Translations under genes and position numbers: made by a program
In this document: positions 24,101 to 35,994 of the stretch, one piece after another
Layout of the letters: the number at the start of each line of letters is the position of its first letter
Position numbering within the stretch: the stretch's first letter is position 1
The notes under the pieces: model-generated
Databases searched by the model: none
What the model saw: the letters and a program-made list of their open reading frames with translations, nothing else
Told to the model about the DNA's origin: nothing
Source: Lonicera japonica
Taxonomy: Eukaryota; Streptophyta; Magnoliopsida; Dipsacales; Caprifoliaceae
Assembly (NCBI GenBank): GCA_021464415.1
Contig: CM038469.1
Span: 14,176,501 to 14,240,500 of the forward strand
DNA: 64,000 nt
Direction: 5' to 3'

Positions 24101-26642
24101 GAAAGAGGCCATGTCGATAGTCTTTCCGAGTCACGTGAAAGATAATGACTTGGTAGAGCTGCACGTATGCATTGGCCATTGTGAATTAAGGTGGAGTTTT
24201 GTATTGTACATAATCCGGGTTTATGTGTAGCAAGAAGATTGAAAGCCAAATGGACCGTTTGTGGATTTATAGGCAAGATTCTTGTAGACTTGACAAAATA
24301 CAAGCCAAGGTGGAGATTGTTAGGTTGGCTTGTATTTTGGGTGAAGTAAAAAATGTTGGCATGAGGCATAATAGTAATCCATTTGTAACTATTCTGATTG
24401 CACAAAATATCGAGCTAAAAATTGTGCTACCACTTGCTTTGCTTTCTCATTTCCTTTTCCTCTTAGCTTATGCCTCCTTGTCCCAGCTATGGGCTACTTG
24501 AGACAACTTGTATTTCCATCGTTATGTAAATCGCGTATAAGTATGGTGTGAGATGTAGAAACAAAATATAGTGAAGTGTAGTGAGAGAAAGGTGGGCCAT
24601 TCTTGTGAGAGGTAAAATTGTGGGAGTTACATGCCAATTTGCCAAACGAGGGGTCTTCTACTCTCCTATCTAACTGTTATCAAAAACTTAAAATAATAAG
24701 AATACCAAAAGGTAATGGAACTTGTGTATCTAATGTTTTTTTAGGTAATTATTCTCTGTTTTAAAAACACTAGAGTAACATCCCAAATGGCCAGTACCAA
24801 TTTGGCTGTCAAACTTCAAAACGAACCATTTTGGCCATTAAACATTGGAGCGGGTTTTAATGTGCCCACTCTGTCTAAGTTGTTAAATTGGATGAAATGA
24901 AGCCACGTGCCAGGCAAATGACTTCATTCAAGGGTTTTATATGCAATATGTGAAGCATTTTGGCTGGAATAGTTGGGATGTTTTAAAAATTTGCGAGGCG
25001 GTCCTATGTTGGCGAGGGTTACTAGCAATTGGGGATTGGTCAGGGACTAATCAGGAAGACTTTTTTTTATACGATAATAGTAATAAGATATCAAAAAAGA
25101 CCTATACATTCTCATGTTTTATAAGACCAAACCCAAGAGGACGGTGGGCTGCTGGATAGATCAGGTCCAAATTGAGTTTTCGAGTTAAAAAAGGGCTCAG
25201 CAAAGGTCTAATTTTCTACCTGAGTGAGAATAGAAGATAAAGACCTAATACACGTAATATTATTTGTGTGTGAGAGAGAGAGAGGAGGCGGCAACAATTC
25301 TGATCTATACTCCTTTTCTTATTCTTCTCCTCTTTCATGGTCACGTGTAATGGTTATATAAGAAAACTAGGCCCCAGTTAAATTGTCAATCAGCTCTGAT
25401 TTTCTCTGTGGGTGATTTTTCAAACGACCAAGCATGAATCACATCAGGTAACTGCCACCTCGGGCGATTTTTATAACACTGATAGTCGTAGGGGGAGAGT
25501 GTTTTGTTGTAGGGAAAGCGTTTCAATCCATTTTGACAAAGAACTCTTACATGAAATCATGTGCCTTACAAATGGCTTAATTTCATCCAATTTAACATCC
25601 AAAATGAACGGAGTGAGAACACCAAAAGTTGATGGCCAAAGTGGTACTTGCTCTAAAGTTTAGTGCCGATATGGCAATTTACTCAAAACTTTACTATCAC
25701 TACGATCTAGAACCAGCTCAACTATTTAATAACCAACTTTTAAATAAGTCTAACCAATCAACCTGCATTTAACAATTACATGATTTCTACTTGTGTGTAG
25801 GTCGAAAAATAAAATGACTATTGTACCAACGTTGTCTATTGCGGGATGGAAATAAAAACTTTAAGCAAGCACGGCATACCTGTGGGACGAGGATACACTT
25901 CAGGGTCCAAGGCCTCTCCTCCCTCACGCGCATAATAACTAAGGAATAACGCGTGAGGCGTAATCGCCGCATCTTCTTTGGGCTCCAAAACTATACTGTG
26001 GGCCTTAAGCCCATAAACCCTAAAGATCTCCGACAACATTCCCAACTTCCCGCTCCAAGGTCCAAGTGCCAACACCACCGCATCACCACCAATTACCTCC
26101 CCTCCCTCCACCACCACCCCCTTCACAACTCCTTCCTCCGCCACCACTCTCTCTAATTTCCCGATCACCACCGCCACCCCATACTCCTCCACCGCCCTCG
26201 ACAACAGAGTCCGACAAAACAGCTGTGGATGGACTTGGGCCGTAGTCTCGGTGGTCCCAATTGTTTTAACGTTTCGTGATGGACCGTTAATCCACGACGG
26301 AAGTGATGAGATTGGTGTTCGTCTGGACGGTTCAGATTCGGAGATAGTCATACTGAGAGTGTTGAGGGGACGGTAGCCGTACGATTCGGGGCCGTTGAAT
26401 TCCTCGGATAATGAACGGTGGAGATTGAAGCTGGCACGTGCGAGGGACGAAAGAGGCCCGTTGTCGCACCAATCGAGGGCGAGGAATCCGCCGGCCTTTC
26501 CTGAGGCGGCGCATGCGATGGATGATTTTTCGATGAGGGTTACGGCGGCGCCTTTCTTTGCAAGGAAGTAGGCGGTGCAGACTCCGATGACTCCGCCGCC
26601 GCAGACCACCACTCGCTTCGGTGGTTGTGGGTGATGTTCCAT
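21194..26642 (-). CDS. FAD-dependent oxidoreductase, DAO family (TDA3/At5g48440-like)
   Basis: Predicted flavoenzyme of the D-amino-acid-oxidase/glycine-oxidase fold. Two exons, 25880-26642 (ATG at 26642) and 21194-21573, join in frame (CCCACAG|GT ... AG|GGGAG) to a protein of ~380 residues, close to the expected family length. The Rossmann FAD motif is at residues ~10-35 (VVVCGGGVIGVCTAYFL, then the acidic residue in VTLIEK). A DAO signature follows (AGGFLALDWCDNG, ALGPWSGKL). The exon junction falls in YPRPTGEVYICG. The C-terminus has the FAD-contacting stretch TGHNCWGILNGPATG and ends FSPARFVGG. Yeast TDA3 is linked to late-endosome trafficking; the plant substrate is unknown. The 4.3-kb intron holds a rearranged Copia element and a TIR element, but coding sequence and splice sites look intact. 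Confidence 0.9.
22007..22488 (-). repeat. 3' LTR of the intronic Copia relic
   Basis: On the minus strand it starts TATTAGGGTGGCTTG (expected TG mutated to TA) and ends AAATTCCCAACA. It is preceded by GAGGTGGAGAT, the polypurine tract. Its first ~250 bp recur in inverted orientation at 24320-24640. Confidence 0.65.
22007..24094 (-). mobile_element. Rearranged Ty1/Copia retrotransposon relic in the oxidoreductase intron
   Basis: Minus-strand order: a 5' LTR remnant (24082-24094, ending AACA); PBS TGGTATCAAAGC (24068-24079, initiator-tRNA-Met type); gag starting near 23970 (MAETFATSFKVERYNDQRSF, UBN2/gag type); gag continuing to ~23440 with stops; a degenerate zinc knuckle (CHRYHESGK, near 23330); protease remains (ILDSGLSNHIC, near 23150, then TVKFKMFDGG near 23020); then a PPT-like AGGTGGAGAT and a ~482-bp 3' LTR (22007-22488, ending CCCAACA). 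Integrase and RT/RNase H are missing. Most of the 5' LTR is replaced by an inverted copy of the 3' end (24093-24640). Dead element. Confidence 0.8.
24093..24640 (+). repeat. Inverted copy of the Copia 3' end (PPT plus partial LTR), forming a long inverted repeat with 22240-22685
   Basis: Plus-strand blocks GCTTGGAAAGAGG, CATTGTGAATTAAGG, GGTGGAGATTGTTAGG and TGTGCTACCACTTGC reappear in the same order on the minus strand in 22685-22240. The arms are ~450 and ~550 bp (different because of indels) and enclose a 1.4-kb loop holding gag and protease. Inner ends meet at 24093 and 22685. The right arm is truncated inside the LTR at about 24640. This is not the arrangement of a normal LTR element. 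Confidence 0.8.
24780..25690. mobile_element. Non-autonomous element with long imperfect inverted ends (MULE-like?)
   Basis: The left ~115 bp (AAATGGCCAGTACCAATTTG ... GTTAAATTGGATGAAAT) matches the reverse complement of the right ~110 bp (AAATTGCCATATCGGC ... GTTAAATTGGATGAAAT), with both containing TTTGGCCAT. No transposase is encoded. The interior has a GA microsatellite near 25270. It lies in the oxidoreductase intron close to the donor site. Exact ends and target duplication are uncertain. Confidence 0.5.
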
Positions 26643-27196
26643 GGATTTTGATGATGATGCATGCAGGTGATTCTGGAATTTCGGAATTGGGGGAGGAGGG
26701 GAGGTGGACTGTATGTGAAGTGGAGTGATGATGTCATCGACATTGGTCGATGTCTATCTGATTCTTTTAGGTAAAAGACGACACGTGGTTCTGGAAGAAT
26801 ATAAAAGAAGTTTTAATTTTATTCAAATTTTTAAAAAATAAATGATAAATAATTTTTATCATACTTGTAATAATCAATAATAAAGTCCTAATCATGGGCT
26901 GGGAAATTGGGCTCAGCCTTTCAGCCCAAGAATGGCTCACTTACCAAATTAATCGCAAATATAAAAGCCCAATATCCTATGAAGAAGAACAATTGATTTT
27001 TCAGTGTAACGAGCTAGTATAACATATAGGAAAATGATACGTGCCCTTAGATAACATGTTAAAATTATTATAAATAAAAATAATAAAATTTTGTATAAGA
27101 ATTTGTGTCATATTTAATGCATATTGGGAGTTTATTATTTTTAAAAATTGGTACTTAACATGTGTCTTTAGGCTATACGTTAACATGACCCTAACA
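26643..27196 (-). promoter_or_regulatory. Upstream region of the oxidoreductase gene
   Basis: Presumed 5' UTR and promoter. It includes a short inverted repeat, CATCGACATTGGTCGATG, near 26740 and ACACGTGG (a G-box core) near 26781. AGCCCA/TGGGCT motifs occur at about 26900-26970. All are motif matches only. Confidence 0.35.
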
Positions 27197-27205
27197 TATA
27201 TTTAT

Positions 27206-28479
27206 GGGAAAAATATAAATTTAACCCTGAAGTTTGGGTGTAGATTCAATTTATTTCTTGATATTTCAAAAAATGCAATGTATTTCTTAAAGTTACTACA
27301 GTGGTTCAATTGAGACTCTTGTCCTAATTTCGTTAATAATTCCGTCTAAATATTTTACATTTAACCTTTTAAAATTTTAAAAGTGACATTAAATTCCCTT
27401 AATTTATATTTTTTTTAACTTTTAATTCCATTTTTGTTAAGATTCATCACCAGCTTCTTGATGATGGAGAATGATGTACACGAGCCGACGTTAGCGGGGA
27501 CTGTTTTTGTGAGACTCGCGTCGAAGATTAACAGTTTCTCGAGATGCCAGAAAACGTATAAATTAACTGGCAACTAAATCAAGAGGGGAATTGATTGTAT
27601 ATTTATTTCGATTACAACCCATTTGGATTGTAACCCATTTCGGTTACAAAACCCACTTCAAGGCTTCGCCGGCGCCAGAGATGCCAGAATGAAACGAGGA
27701 AGTGTTTAGCCATGAGACGAGTTTTAAGCTTTGCCAGAGACATCACCAGTGGCGAAGAAAGGGAAGAAAGTGAAGAAAAAAAGAGTGTGGTGGTAATGAA
27801 AAATGAAGAAAGAAAATTTACACTATGTTTTTCTCAATCTCTCTCCCCCTCTCTCTCTCTTTCTCTCTCACAGAAAGTGCATATACAAATATGTCTCTCT
27901 CTTACACAAATCACACCAACCTCCCCCTCCCCCCTCTATCTATATATACATATATGTAAATGTTCTTTCTCTCTTTACACCACCTTTTTCTTTCTCTCTC
28001 TCTCTATATATATACTATTACCTCCGTCCACTCCCCCACTACAACCATCATCACTTCCCTTATCTCTCTACAATACACATACACATATACATACATATAT
28101 ATAGTTCCATACAAGACATATATATATCCATCACAATTATATCTCGAGGTGTTCGATAATGTCCGTGTTTCAATTACTCATATCAAGGTGGAGATGACAG
28201 TGGTGTTGCGGCGGTGAGGGTGGTCGAAAGGGGGTGTGTATATATATATATCAATGGGGGAATTAAAAGTTAAAAAAATATAAATTAAAGGAGTTTAATG
28301 TTACTTTTAAAGTTTAGGGGGTTAAGTGTAAAATATTTAGACGAAATTGTTAGCAGAATTAAGACGAAGGTTTCAATTGAACCACTGTAGCAACTTCAAG
28401 GAAGATATTGCATTTTTTAAAATATCAGGAAAGAAATTGAATCTACACCCAAACTTCAAGATTTAATTTTTTTTTTCCC
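27206..28479. mobile_element. Non-autonomous MULE with ~230-bp TIRs and perfect 9-bp TSD
   Basis: TATATTTAT is duplicated exactly at 27197-27205 and 28480-28488. The ends are long inverted repeats: left GGGAAAAATATAAATTTAAC..., right the inverse of GGGAAAAAAAAAATTAAATC.... They share GAAGTTTGGGTGTAGATTCA, TACAGTGGTTCAATTGA and GTCTAAATATTTTACA over ~230 bp. A 9-bp duplication with long TIRs is diagnostic of Mutator-like elements. The interior holds CT and TATA microsatellites and no transposase. Open frames at 27712-28217 are low complexity. Confidence 0.92.
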
Positions 28480-28567
28480 TATATTTATATGCTCGATTAC
28501 ATACATGTGGTATATGTGCTATTCAGATATATATAGTTTAAACTAAAAATATAAAGTAAAGATATTA

Positions 28568-28642
28568 AATGGTCTACTAGTTAAGTAATAGATTATTTTG
28601 TTAAAGGTCGAAGGTTCGAACTCTCTTATAATTATTTAATTA
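28568..28642 (+). mobile_element. tRNA-derived SINE-like relic with A and B boxes
   Basis: A-box-like TGGTCTACTAGTTAAG is followed ~30 nt later by a B-box, GGTTCGAACTC, matching the Pol III consensus closely. The DNA after it is A/T-rich. Stems do not pair well enough for a functional tRNA, and no target duplication was identified. Confidence 0.45.
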
Positions 28643-29943
28643 ATAAAAAAAAAACCGTAATAATAAAATAAGTAATTCAAAAATTGACACAGGTGATTGA
28701 ATTTTACATTACTTTAATTCATGGATCTTGTCCCTGATAATCCATAAAATATTAGTCCACAACGATATCAAAATATAGTAAAAATACCTTTAGTAGCATC
28801 CTTCTTGTATTATTGTTATTTTTTTCCTTTTGAGTAAAATATAGTAAAAAAGCCTTCGGTAGAATTTTCGAAATATGCCAATATGTTTAATTTACTTTGT
28901 ATATATATATATATAAGGTAAAACAATCCGGATAAAATTTGGGCTTTAGCACTGTAATCCAAGAGCCATGTTTTTATTCAATTTGGGCTGGAAAAAAGGT
29001 TTCTTTTTAGCCCAACTTTCTAAAGGCTCGCTGTCAGTTTTCTTTTCGTTTTTTTTCCTTTCTATTATTTTCTTATTACAAAATGATAATTTCACAACAC
29101 AATTATTTTTATATAATCAATTTTTTCTTCTTAGAAACTATAAATCCACAATAAGAGTAAACTAATAAAATATTTGACAATTACGCTCATGTAAATTGAG
29201 AACTAACTGGAATTTTGACTTATTCCATAATTTAACTTTTGTCTACAATTTTCAGCATCCAGTAACTAAAATGCACTTGGCATATTTAAAAGGCTACTAC
29301 AAATTCATCTTCATTCCCTCTATTACAAAATTTATATTTTCCCATTTTTAGATTATGAACCCTTTTTTACGCTAACACGACAATAACTTAAAATTGTTTC
29401 TAGTAAATTTTGAACTTCCATTAACGAGATTCAAACCCTCTATTTTAGCTACTCACTCACAAGTGCTCTTTGTAAATTTATTTTTACTATAACTCTGTAG
29501 TAACACTTTAATTTTAATTACACAATAAAACTCAATCTCAATAATTTTATATCCGTCACCACCTTTTGTTTATGAGAAGATATTTATTATTGAGATAGAA
29601 TGTATACAATATTAATTAACATATTGAGCTTTCTTCAATTCTCCTCTTTTCTTTAACATTTTCTAATTGGTGAGTTGGACCAATAATTAGCTCAACTCCT
29701 CAAGTCATTGTCACCTTGAATTCATGCTAATCATTGGATTATTAGTGGCTAATGACTTGGTTTTGTTGGTCAATTATTCGATTATTTTATTGCCTAATTT
29801 CAAATTTTTTTATTTTTACCAATACATTTAGTATCCACTTGGACGCACCAAAAACTTGGAACGCGTAAGTTTTGATCATTAATTAATAAAGAAAAATACA
29901 CATATACAACCCATAATCTTGGCAGCCCAAATTGATAATGACT

Positions 29944-29975
<32 letters not shown>

Positions 29976-30865
29976 CAACCCATATTTTTGGAAAAAGTTT
30001 ACCCTAACAAAAGAAACCGAGAAATTACAAAAACTAGCAAATTTGTATTTTTTTTTCATTTTTAAGCAAAATAAAAAGCCATCTTAGAAATAATAAATCC
30101 CAATTTTCATAACAGAAATATAGAGCGCATATTAAGCCAACACATGGTCACTTTTTTTTTTCTCCCAATCTAAGAACAAAAATTAAATGTAAATCATGCC
30201 TTCGGTTACAAATTAACCTTAGCTTCTCAAAAGTATCAATAAATTAAAAATATTAGAACTTATATTTTTCTGCGTTACAAGATAATTCTATCATACTTTT
30301 TTGCAGAAAGGACTTTTGAACACACAATATTCATTTTAAATTGTCATCATTAATAAAGGGCTGATAATTTCGTCTATTATCAAGATTGAACCCATAACCT
30401 TTTTTTTTACAAATACAAGTAACATGTCATTCGACTACAAAAATATCGACAAAAAAATGATTTATGTCCTAACTTGAGAGGATGCATGATGGGAGCTTAA
30501 GAGATAAGACTCAATGGCACTAAGGAAACAAGAGTCCCCATCTTTAAGTGTTTGACTGTTCGGTAAATAATTATTTTTTGTCACTAAGCACTGATTAAGA
30601 AAACATTAAACAAGTTGTTAATCAGTGCTTGCCAGTTCAACAGCTTCTACATGGATACTAACCATTTAATAGCTATTTAGGGTCCAAGGCTCCAAGCAAA
30701 AAACACTTTCCCTTTCTTCCTTTATTTCTTCGGTCTTGCCGAAAAAATAGGGCTTTTCTTTACAAATCAAACTAAAAGATCTCCAAATTTATCTTTCAAA
30801 TAAGTCAAGATAAAAAATAATAATTGAATAAAGTGAAAGTTAACGTATTGAAATCATTACTTTTA
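28643..30865. other. AT-rich intergenic DNA
   Basis: No gene seen. It holds TA microsatellites (about 28901-28915 and 29946-29974) and short fragments resembling SINE B-boxes (for example GGTTTGAATCT on the minus strand near 29430) that are too weak to call. Confidence 0.45.
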
Positions 30866-30867
30866 TG

Positions 30868-31545
30868 ACTTGTTTGATTCGAGTTTTAAAAATGGAATGA
30901 ACATACTTAATTCTTGGAAAGCTTTTTTCCGGGATGTCATGCCATTGTTTGGGACATGAATGCTCTATTCCTGAAATGTTATACTACTTTCACTATGTTT
31001 AGTTCAATCGTGAATATGAATGAAATAAAGTGTTAATTACAAAAGTGCCATTCCTTTAATAAAATGAGAAGACATCTCATAATTTTCCAAAAGGTTCAAT
31101 TACTATAATAAATTACAAAAATTACACATGTCCAATAATTATCCTACAAAAATTACAATTTTTTGGTGCAGCAATAGAACAAAAACGAAAAATAATCCCA
31201 AACAATAATTTTTTTGTGCAGCAACCTAACTAAAAAAAATAAAATTCCAAACAATATTTGGTTATGCCCTAGATTTGATCAATTTTTAAAAGGACACATA
31301 TGGAAAAAACAATTTTTATTCGTAACGAAGAGGGATGTTTTAGTCATAACAAGAAAAATTTAAAAAGATGCCATCCAACAATGACTTATTCTTTGTGATT
31401 TAAACAGAAGAACTTGAGAAGATTGGCTGATTTTTAGAATCATTTATTTCGAACCTAAAACTTGAACCAAACGTAAAAATTATTTTGAAATAGAATTTAG
31501 CATTTCCGAAATGGTTGAAATCTTGAACCAAACGAACCCTTAATG
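30868..31545. mobile_element. Possible hAT-type MITE
   Basis: The left end (ACTTGTTTGATTCGAGTTTT) and the inverse of the right end (AGGGTTCGTTTGGTTCAAGA) share GTTTG.TTC.AG, typical of plant hAT termini. Interior stretches such as ATTCCTGAAATG also have inverted partners. Ends are diverged and there is no clear 8-bp duplication. Confidence 0.35.
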
Positions 31546-32714
31546 TTTGTCTGGTTCAAATTTTTGTTTGTTCCCAAAAGTCAAAATAATAATCTCACAT
31601 AGAAAGTTTAAACCTTATCAATTTATTAATCGATCTAACAACCACTAATGATCATTAACGCTATAAAAATTAAGAACAAACAAAAATTCGAACAACTAAC
31701 CACTAATGATCGTCAACGCTATGAAAAATAATTTGGGCACACACACTAGAAGAATAGGTAGTGCATTGATACACAAAAGAAAAAGAGCGCATTAGATAAT
31801 GAATCCGCCCCAACTTCGCACTCCTTTTGTCTAGACTCCACTTTAACCTTTTACCAATTTTAATAACAACACTTATTTTATTTTTTAAAAAAGTCAATAG
31901 TGAACAGTAAAACTTCGTTTTATAAGAATCTGGTTATTTCCACAGTAAATACCATAAAAACGTGTTTACTAACTTTTAATATATTTAATTTAATTATGCA
32001 TTAAAATAAGTAAAATTTATAATTTGAGACGTTATACATGGATTGATACCATAGTGAAAATAGGAATAAGAGGAACTACCAAAACCCGAATTTCATTTCC
32101 TCTTCTCCCGTATTCGACCACTTTGTCTTAATGTATTGGTGTACCGTTTGTAAAAATAAAACGAAAATTGAGAGAGATAAAGTATTTAAACAAAAATGTG
32201 GCCCATTTAGTTATAAAGTCCATTAGCCAGAAACAGACAAGAGAAAAGAACCCTAATAGAAAAGGCCCACGTTGAACAAAATTGGAAAATGAAAGAAGGC
32301 CCACATAACCGACTATCGAAATCATTACCGGCTTAATTGGGCCCCACTAAATTATTTGCTCCATAATCATTTAATAAGACAATTTGTTAGGCAGGTTTAC
32401 GAGAAAAGTACGTAACCTTGTCTCAAATTTTTATTTTGACAATTTTATCTTAGCACAACAAAAATTTAAACATAATTAATTATTTAAATAGATTATAATT
32501 ATTAGGATAAAATATAATACATTAAATACGCAAAATGAAAATAAAAGGTATAACTTCGAGATATTTCAAAATAAAAATAAAAATTTGTTTAGAAATAAAT
32601 GCGTTGTAATATAGTAGTTAAGTATTTCTATTGTAGCAATAGACTAGTGGGATTTGCCTCTTCTTCATTATTTTTTGGTCCAATTCCATTCAAGGAGATA
32701 TAGCTCGAGAATTA
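31546..32714. other. AT-rich intergenic DNA
   Basis: No gene seen. A short repeated segment (AACCACTAATGATC) occurs at about 31639 and 31699. Several GGCCCA/TGGGCC motifs lie around 32200-32340 without an adjacent gene. Confidence 0.4.
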
Positions 32715-33012
32715 AGGCTCCGTTTGATAATAATATGAAAAAGAAAAATAAATACACTTAATTTAGATAAGAAGTTGAAAAATAAATTAAGTCATATAAT
32801 AATATACTCTCTATTTCATACTCATTTTATGAGTAGATATATCTTACATCCTTCAAAAAAATTTGTCCCTCAACTGCCCAAAAACTTTTTTTTCATGGAA
32901 AAAATAATAAAGTATGAAGAAATATCTCCACATGTTTCAACTTATTTTCCATCTTCTTATAAAAATCAAATATTTTTATTTTTCCTTTTCATGTTGTTAT
33001 CAAACGGATCCT
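32715..33012. mobile_element. hAT-like MITE, ~297 bp, copy A
   Basis: Termini AGGCTCCGTTTGATAA on the left and, inverted, AGGATCCGTTTGATAA on the right. Similarity continues inward through ATGAAAA.GAAAAATAAA. (T/C)CGTTTGATAA ends are a common plant hAT MITE signature. No perfect 8-bp duplication was seen. An open frame at 32775-33014 is incidental. Confidence 0.75.
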
Positions 33013-34121
33013 AAATTGATAATTTTTTCATGAAATTTGATAGAAGTGATCTCTATGATGAGTAGATAATTTTCACAAATTTCATCAGAAGATTCAATTT
33101 AGAAATAAGTGAGATAATAATATAAAATTTAAATGGTCAAAAATGAACAAACACGTCAAATTTTTACTACGCCCGCTTCTAATTTGAATTTGCTATAAAT
33201 ATTTCAATCATTGCACCAAACATGTTTCTTGGCTTTTGCACAAGCAAACATGGCGTTTTGTCATTTTCTTATCATTTTTTTGTTACGCTGGCTATACAAA
33301 ATAAACCCAGCATTCAATTTTTGGAGGAAGAAGAAAAAGCTAAATTTCTTAAAGTTTGAATTGTAATAAAATAGGCATATAAGGTCACCAGGATGTCAAT
33401 TCAACTACAACCATGATCGTCTTTTACTTCGTTTAGTTGTCAAGAATTTAAAGCACGAGGTCAACGTCAACTAGTCGGTCCAATTTTGCCTCACCTAAAA
33501 GGCTCGGCATATTTATCCTCTTATACGTATACGTCTTCACATACACTTTTGCATTATATATGAATCACGATCTTCAAGAGTGATGAAAATCGTTTTAAGT
33601 TCTTCGAGAATTAGAAATCAGTTCTAATAAACACGGGTTTAGTGTTAACACAATTTCTGCTAATTTTTTCACGCATCAAACATTTTACTATATGGTTTAT
33701 GCTTAATTTTTACTAGAGTACAAATATACATTTTTGTTTGGTCCATAAAGTACTAATATTCTAAAATATTTTTTTTGAACACAAATATATATATATATAT
33801 ATTTAGTTCAATAATTTGTAATACTATAGTCTTTGAAGTGATAAATACACAACGGGCCCAACTGATTTTGTTAAATAAATAAAATACAAATTAGGGACAA
33901 AGCCATATATAAAAAATGACAAAGAGGTACAAATACTAGAGCATGATTACACTATCTTTGTGTTTGAAACTGAATTTGCCATTTGCGTGTATGGTTCATT
34001 CTCGAAAGGAAAAGGACCCTTGACCTAACCACCACCCACTAGCCAACGGACCTTGGGCTCGACCCCACTCCTTTGACAATGGCTGGCTCATTTTTAATAT
34101 GGTCTACCTTTTTTTAGGCTT
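33013..34121. other. AT-rich intergenic DNA
   Basis: No gene seen. It contains a (TA)n tract at about 33786-33800 and a less AT-rich stretch around 34010-34090 without an open frame. Confidence 0.4.
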
Positions 34122-34390
34122 TAAGGATCATTTTGATAACAACATAAAAAAGTAAATAAAAATAATTAATTTTTATAAGAAGTTAAAAACTAAGTTGAGA
34201 AATGTAATTGATATATTTATTTACTTTATAACTTTTTCAATAATTTTTTTGCGGTAGTTGAAGATTTTTTTTCGCAATAAATAATGAAAGATATGAGATG
34301 TGAAGTATCTCATCACATACCACAACTTTTTATATAAATCAAATGTTTTTTTTTTGTTTTATATTATTATCAAATGAAATCTAAATTCTC
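34122..34390. mobile_element. hAT-like MITE, diverged copy B of the 32715 family
   Basis: The left end AAGGATCATTTTGATAACAA and the inverted right end TTTAGATTTCATTTGATAAT keep the TTTGATAA.AA.AT core of copy A. Inner block TTTTTATAAGAAGTT is also shared with copy A. It is older than copy A judging by its more diverged ends. Confidence 0.55.
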
Positions 34391-35604
34391 CCAATTTTAC
34401 TTATCCTAGTGTACGTGCACAATTTCATGTGTGAAATATTTATTATAAGTGGAGATGGTGCTCTATTTTATGTATTTAGTAGTTAAATAAATACTACTAG
34501 TAGATAGCTCAAATGAGAGTATTAAAAAACTAAGGTCCTAAAAATAGATCCGCTGGTTTGGGCATGTTATATAATAAAGGAACTAAAAATTATTTGAATA
34601 GATAATACAATAATCACAGTACAAATTATTAGAATAAGTAACATAAATATAAAGTTGTGTTAATTTGATATATTCTCTATCTTTGTACTGCATTTTTTAG
34701 GCTTTGAGGATCAATAATTATTCTCTGTACGGTTATAGTTTGACCGGAGGTGGGTCTAATATTGGTCTGAACTTCAATAATTCAATTCATTATCTATATT
34801 ATAAAACACCATCTTTGATTAAATTTTTTTCTAAAAAATATAAAAATTTAATGGTTAAAAATACACATGTTATGGTGTACATTAGTTCTACACCATTGAA
34901 TGAGTTTTATACACACATCAAGATGTCACATCAAAGTTAAAACACTCATACCAATAATATACACACAATAAACTCTCACATACTAATAATTTTGTCTACA
35001 TTAAAAATGACATAACTTAAAATAAAAAATTCAAAATTTAATAAAAATTTAATATTTAAAATCTACTAATCAAGATTAATTAAACAAGATCCATCATAAC
35101 TATATAATTATGCAAAAAAAATTGAAAAAAATTATTGTATAACATTTAAGAACGTACATTATCTATATTATAAAACATGAAGTTCGACTAAATTTATTCT
35201 CAAAAAGTATAAAATCTAATGGTTACAAATATACATATTATGATGTGCATTAACTCTACTCCATTGGATAAATTTTATACACATATCAAGTTGTCACATC
35301 AAGTTAAAACATTCATACCAATAATAAACACACAATAATTTCTCACACACCAATAATTTTTTCTATCTATATAAAACACAATCTTTGACAAAAAAAATTT
35401 CAAAAAATATAAGAATCTAATGGTTAAAAATAGGGGGCTATTATTTACACCACTCATTTTTGCCACAAACACCACCATTGCCACAAACACCCCCCACATG
35501 CCAATTTTTAGTCCCAAACGCCCACCACCTAATTAAAAGTTAATATATACTTTAATTACAAATAAAATTACTTAACATAAGACTCCCATTCGTCTCTCCC
35601 GCTC

Positions 35605-35994
35605 GTCTTCCTTCTTCCGCATCTCTCACCTTCTCCCGCAATTCTCACCTTCGCACTGCGCTGAACGACGCCAGTAAGGACAGATAAAAACCCTCTCCTC
35701 CCACCTCCGCGTTTGTTGTTTGTGGTATGTTCTCATCTCCTCTGTCCACTCTTTATCTTTTTGATTTAGGGCTTTTTTTGGTTATGTATTGATGCTCTTC
35801 CACATCTCTCACCTTCTCCCGCAACTCTCACCTTCTCCCGCAATTCTCACCTTCGCGCTGCGTTGAACGATGGCCAGTAACAACAGATAAAATCCCTCTC
35901 CTCCCACCTCTGCGGCTGTTATTTGTGGTATGTTCTCATCTCCTTTGTCCCACTCTTTATCTTTTTGATTTAGGGCATTTTTTGTGTATTAATG
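35605..35994. repeat. Tandem duplication (~190 bp x 2) near the left TIR of the MULE
   Basis: ATCTCTCACCTTCTCCCGCA starts both copies (35621 and 35803), and both run through GGTATGTTCTCATCTCCT and CTTTTTGATTTAGGGC. Copy 2 has an extra internal repeat of CTCACCTTCTCCCGCAA. A CT-rich leader followed by GGTATGTTC looks like a duplicated 5' UTR/splice-donor region, possibly the promoter end of a lost gene. Confidence 0.8.

Noticed and set aside
25953..26156. Plus-strand open frame rich in His and Pro
   Set aside because: Antisense of oxidoreductase exon 1; the minus-strand FAD protein is clear.
27712..28217. Three overlapping open frames on the plus strand (130, 118 and 85 codons)
   Set aside because: They translate CT and TATA microsatellites inside a MULE and are compositionally biased, with no domain.
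28568..28642. Functional tRNA gene
   Set aside because: A and B boxes are present but acceptor and anticodon stems do not pair; called as a SINE-like relic.
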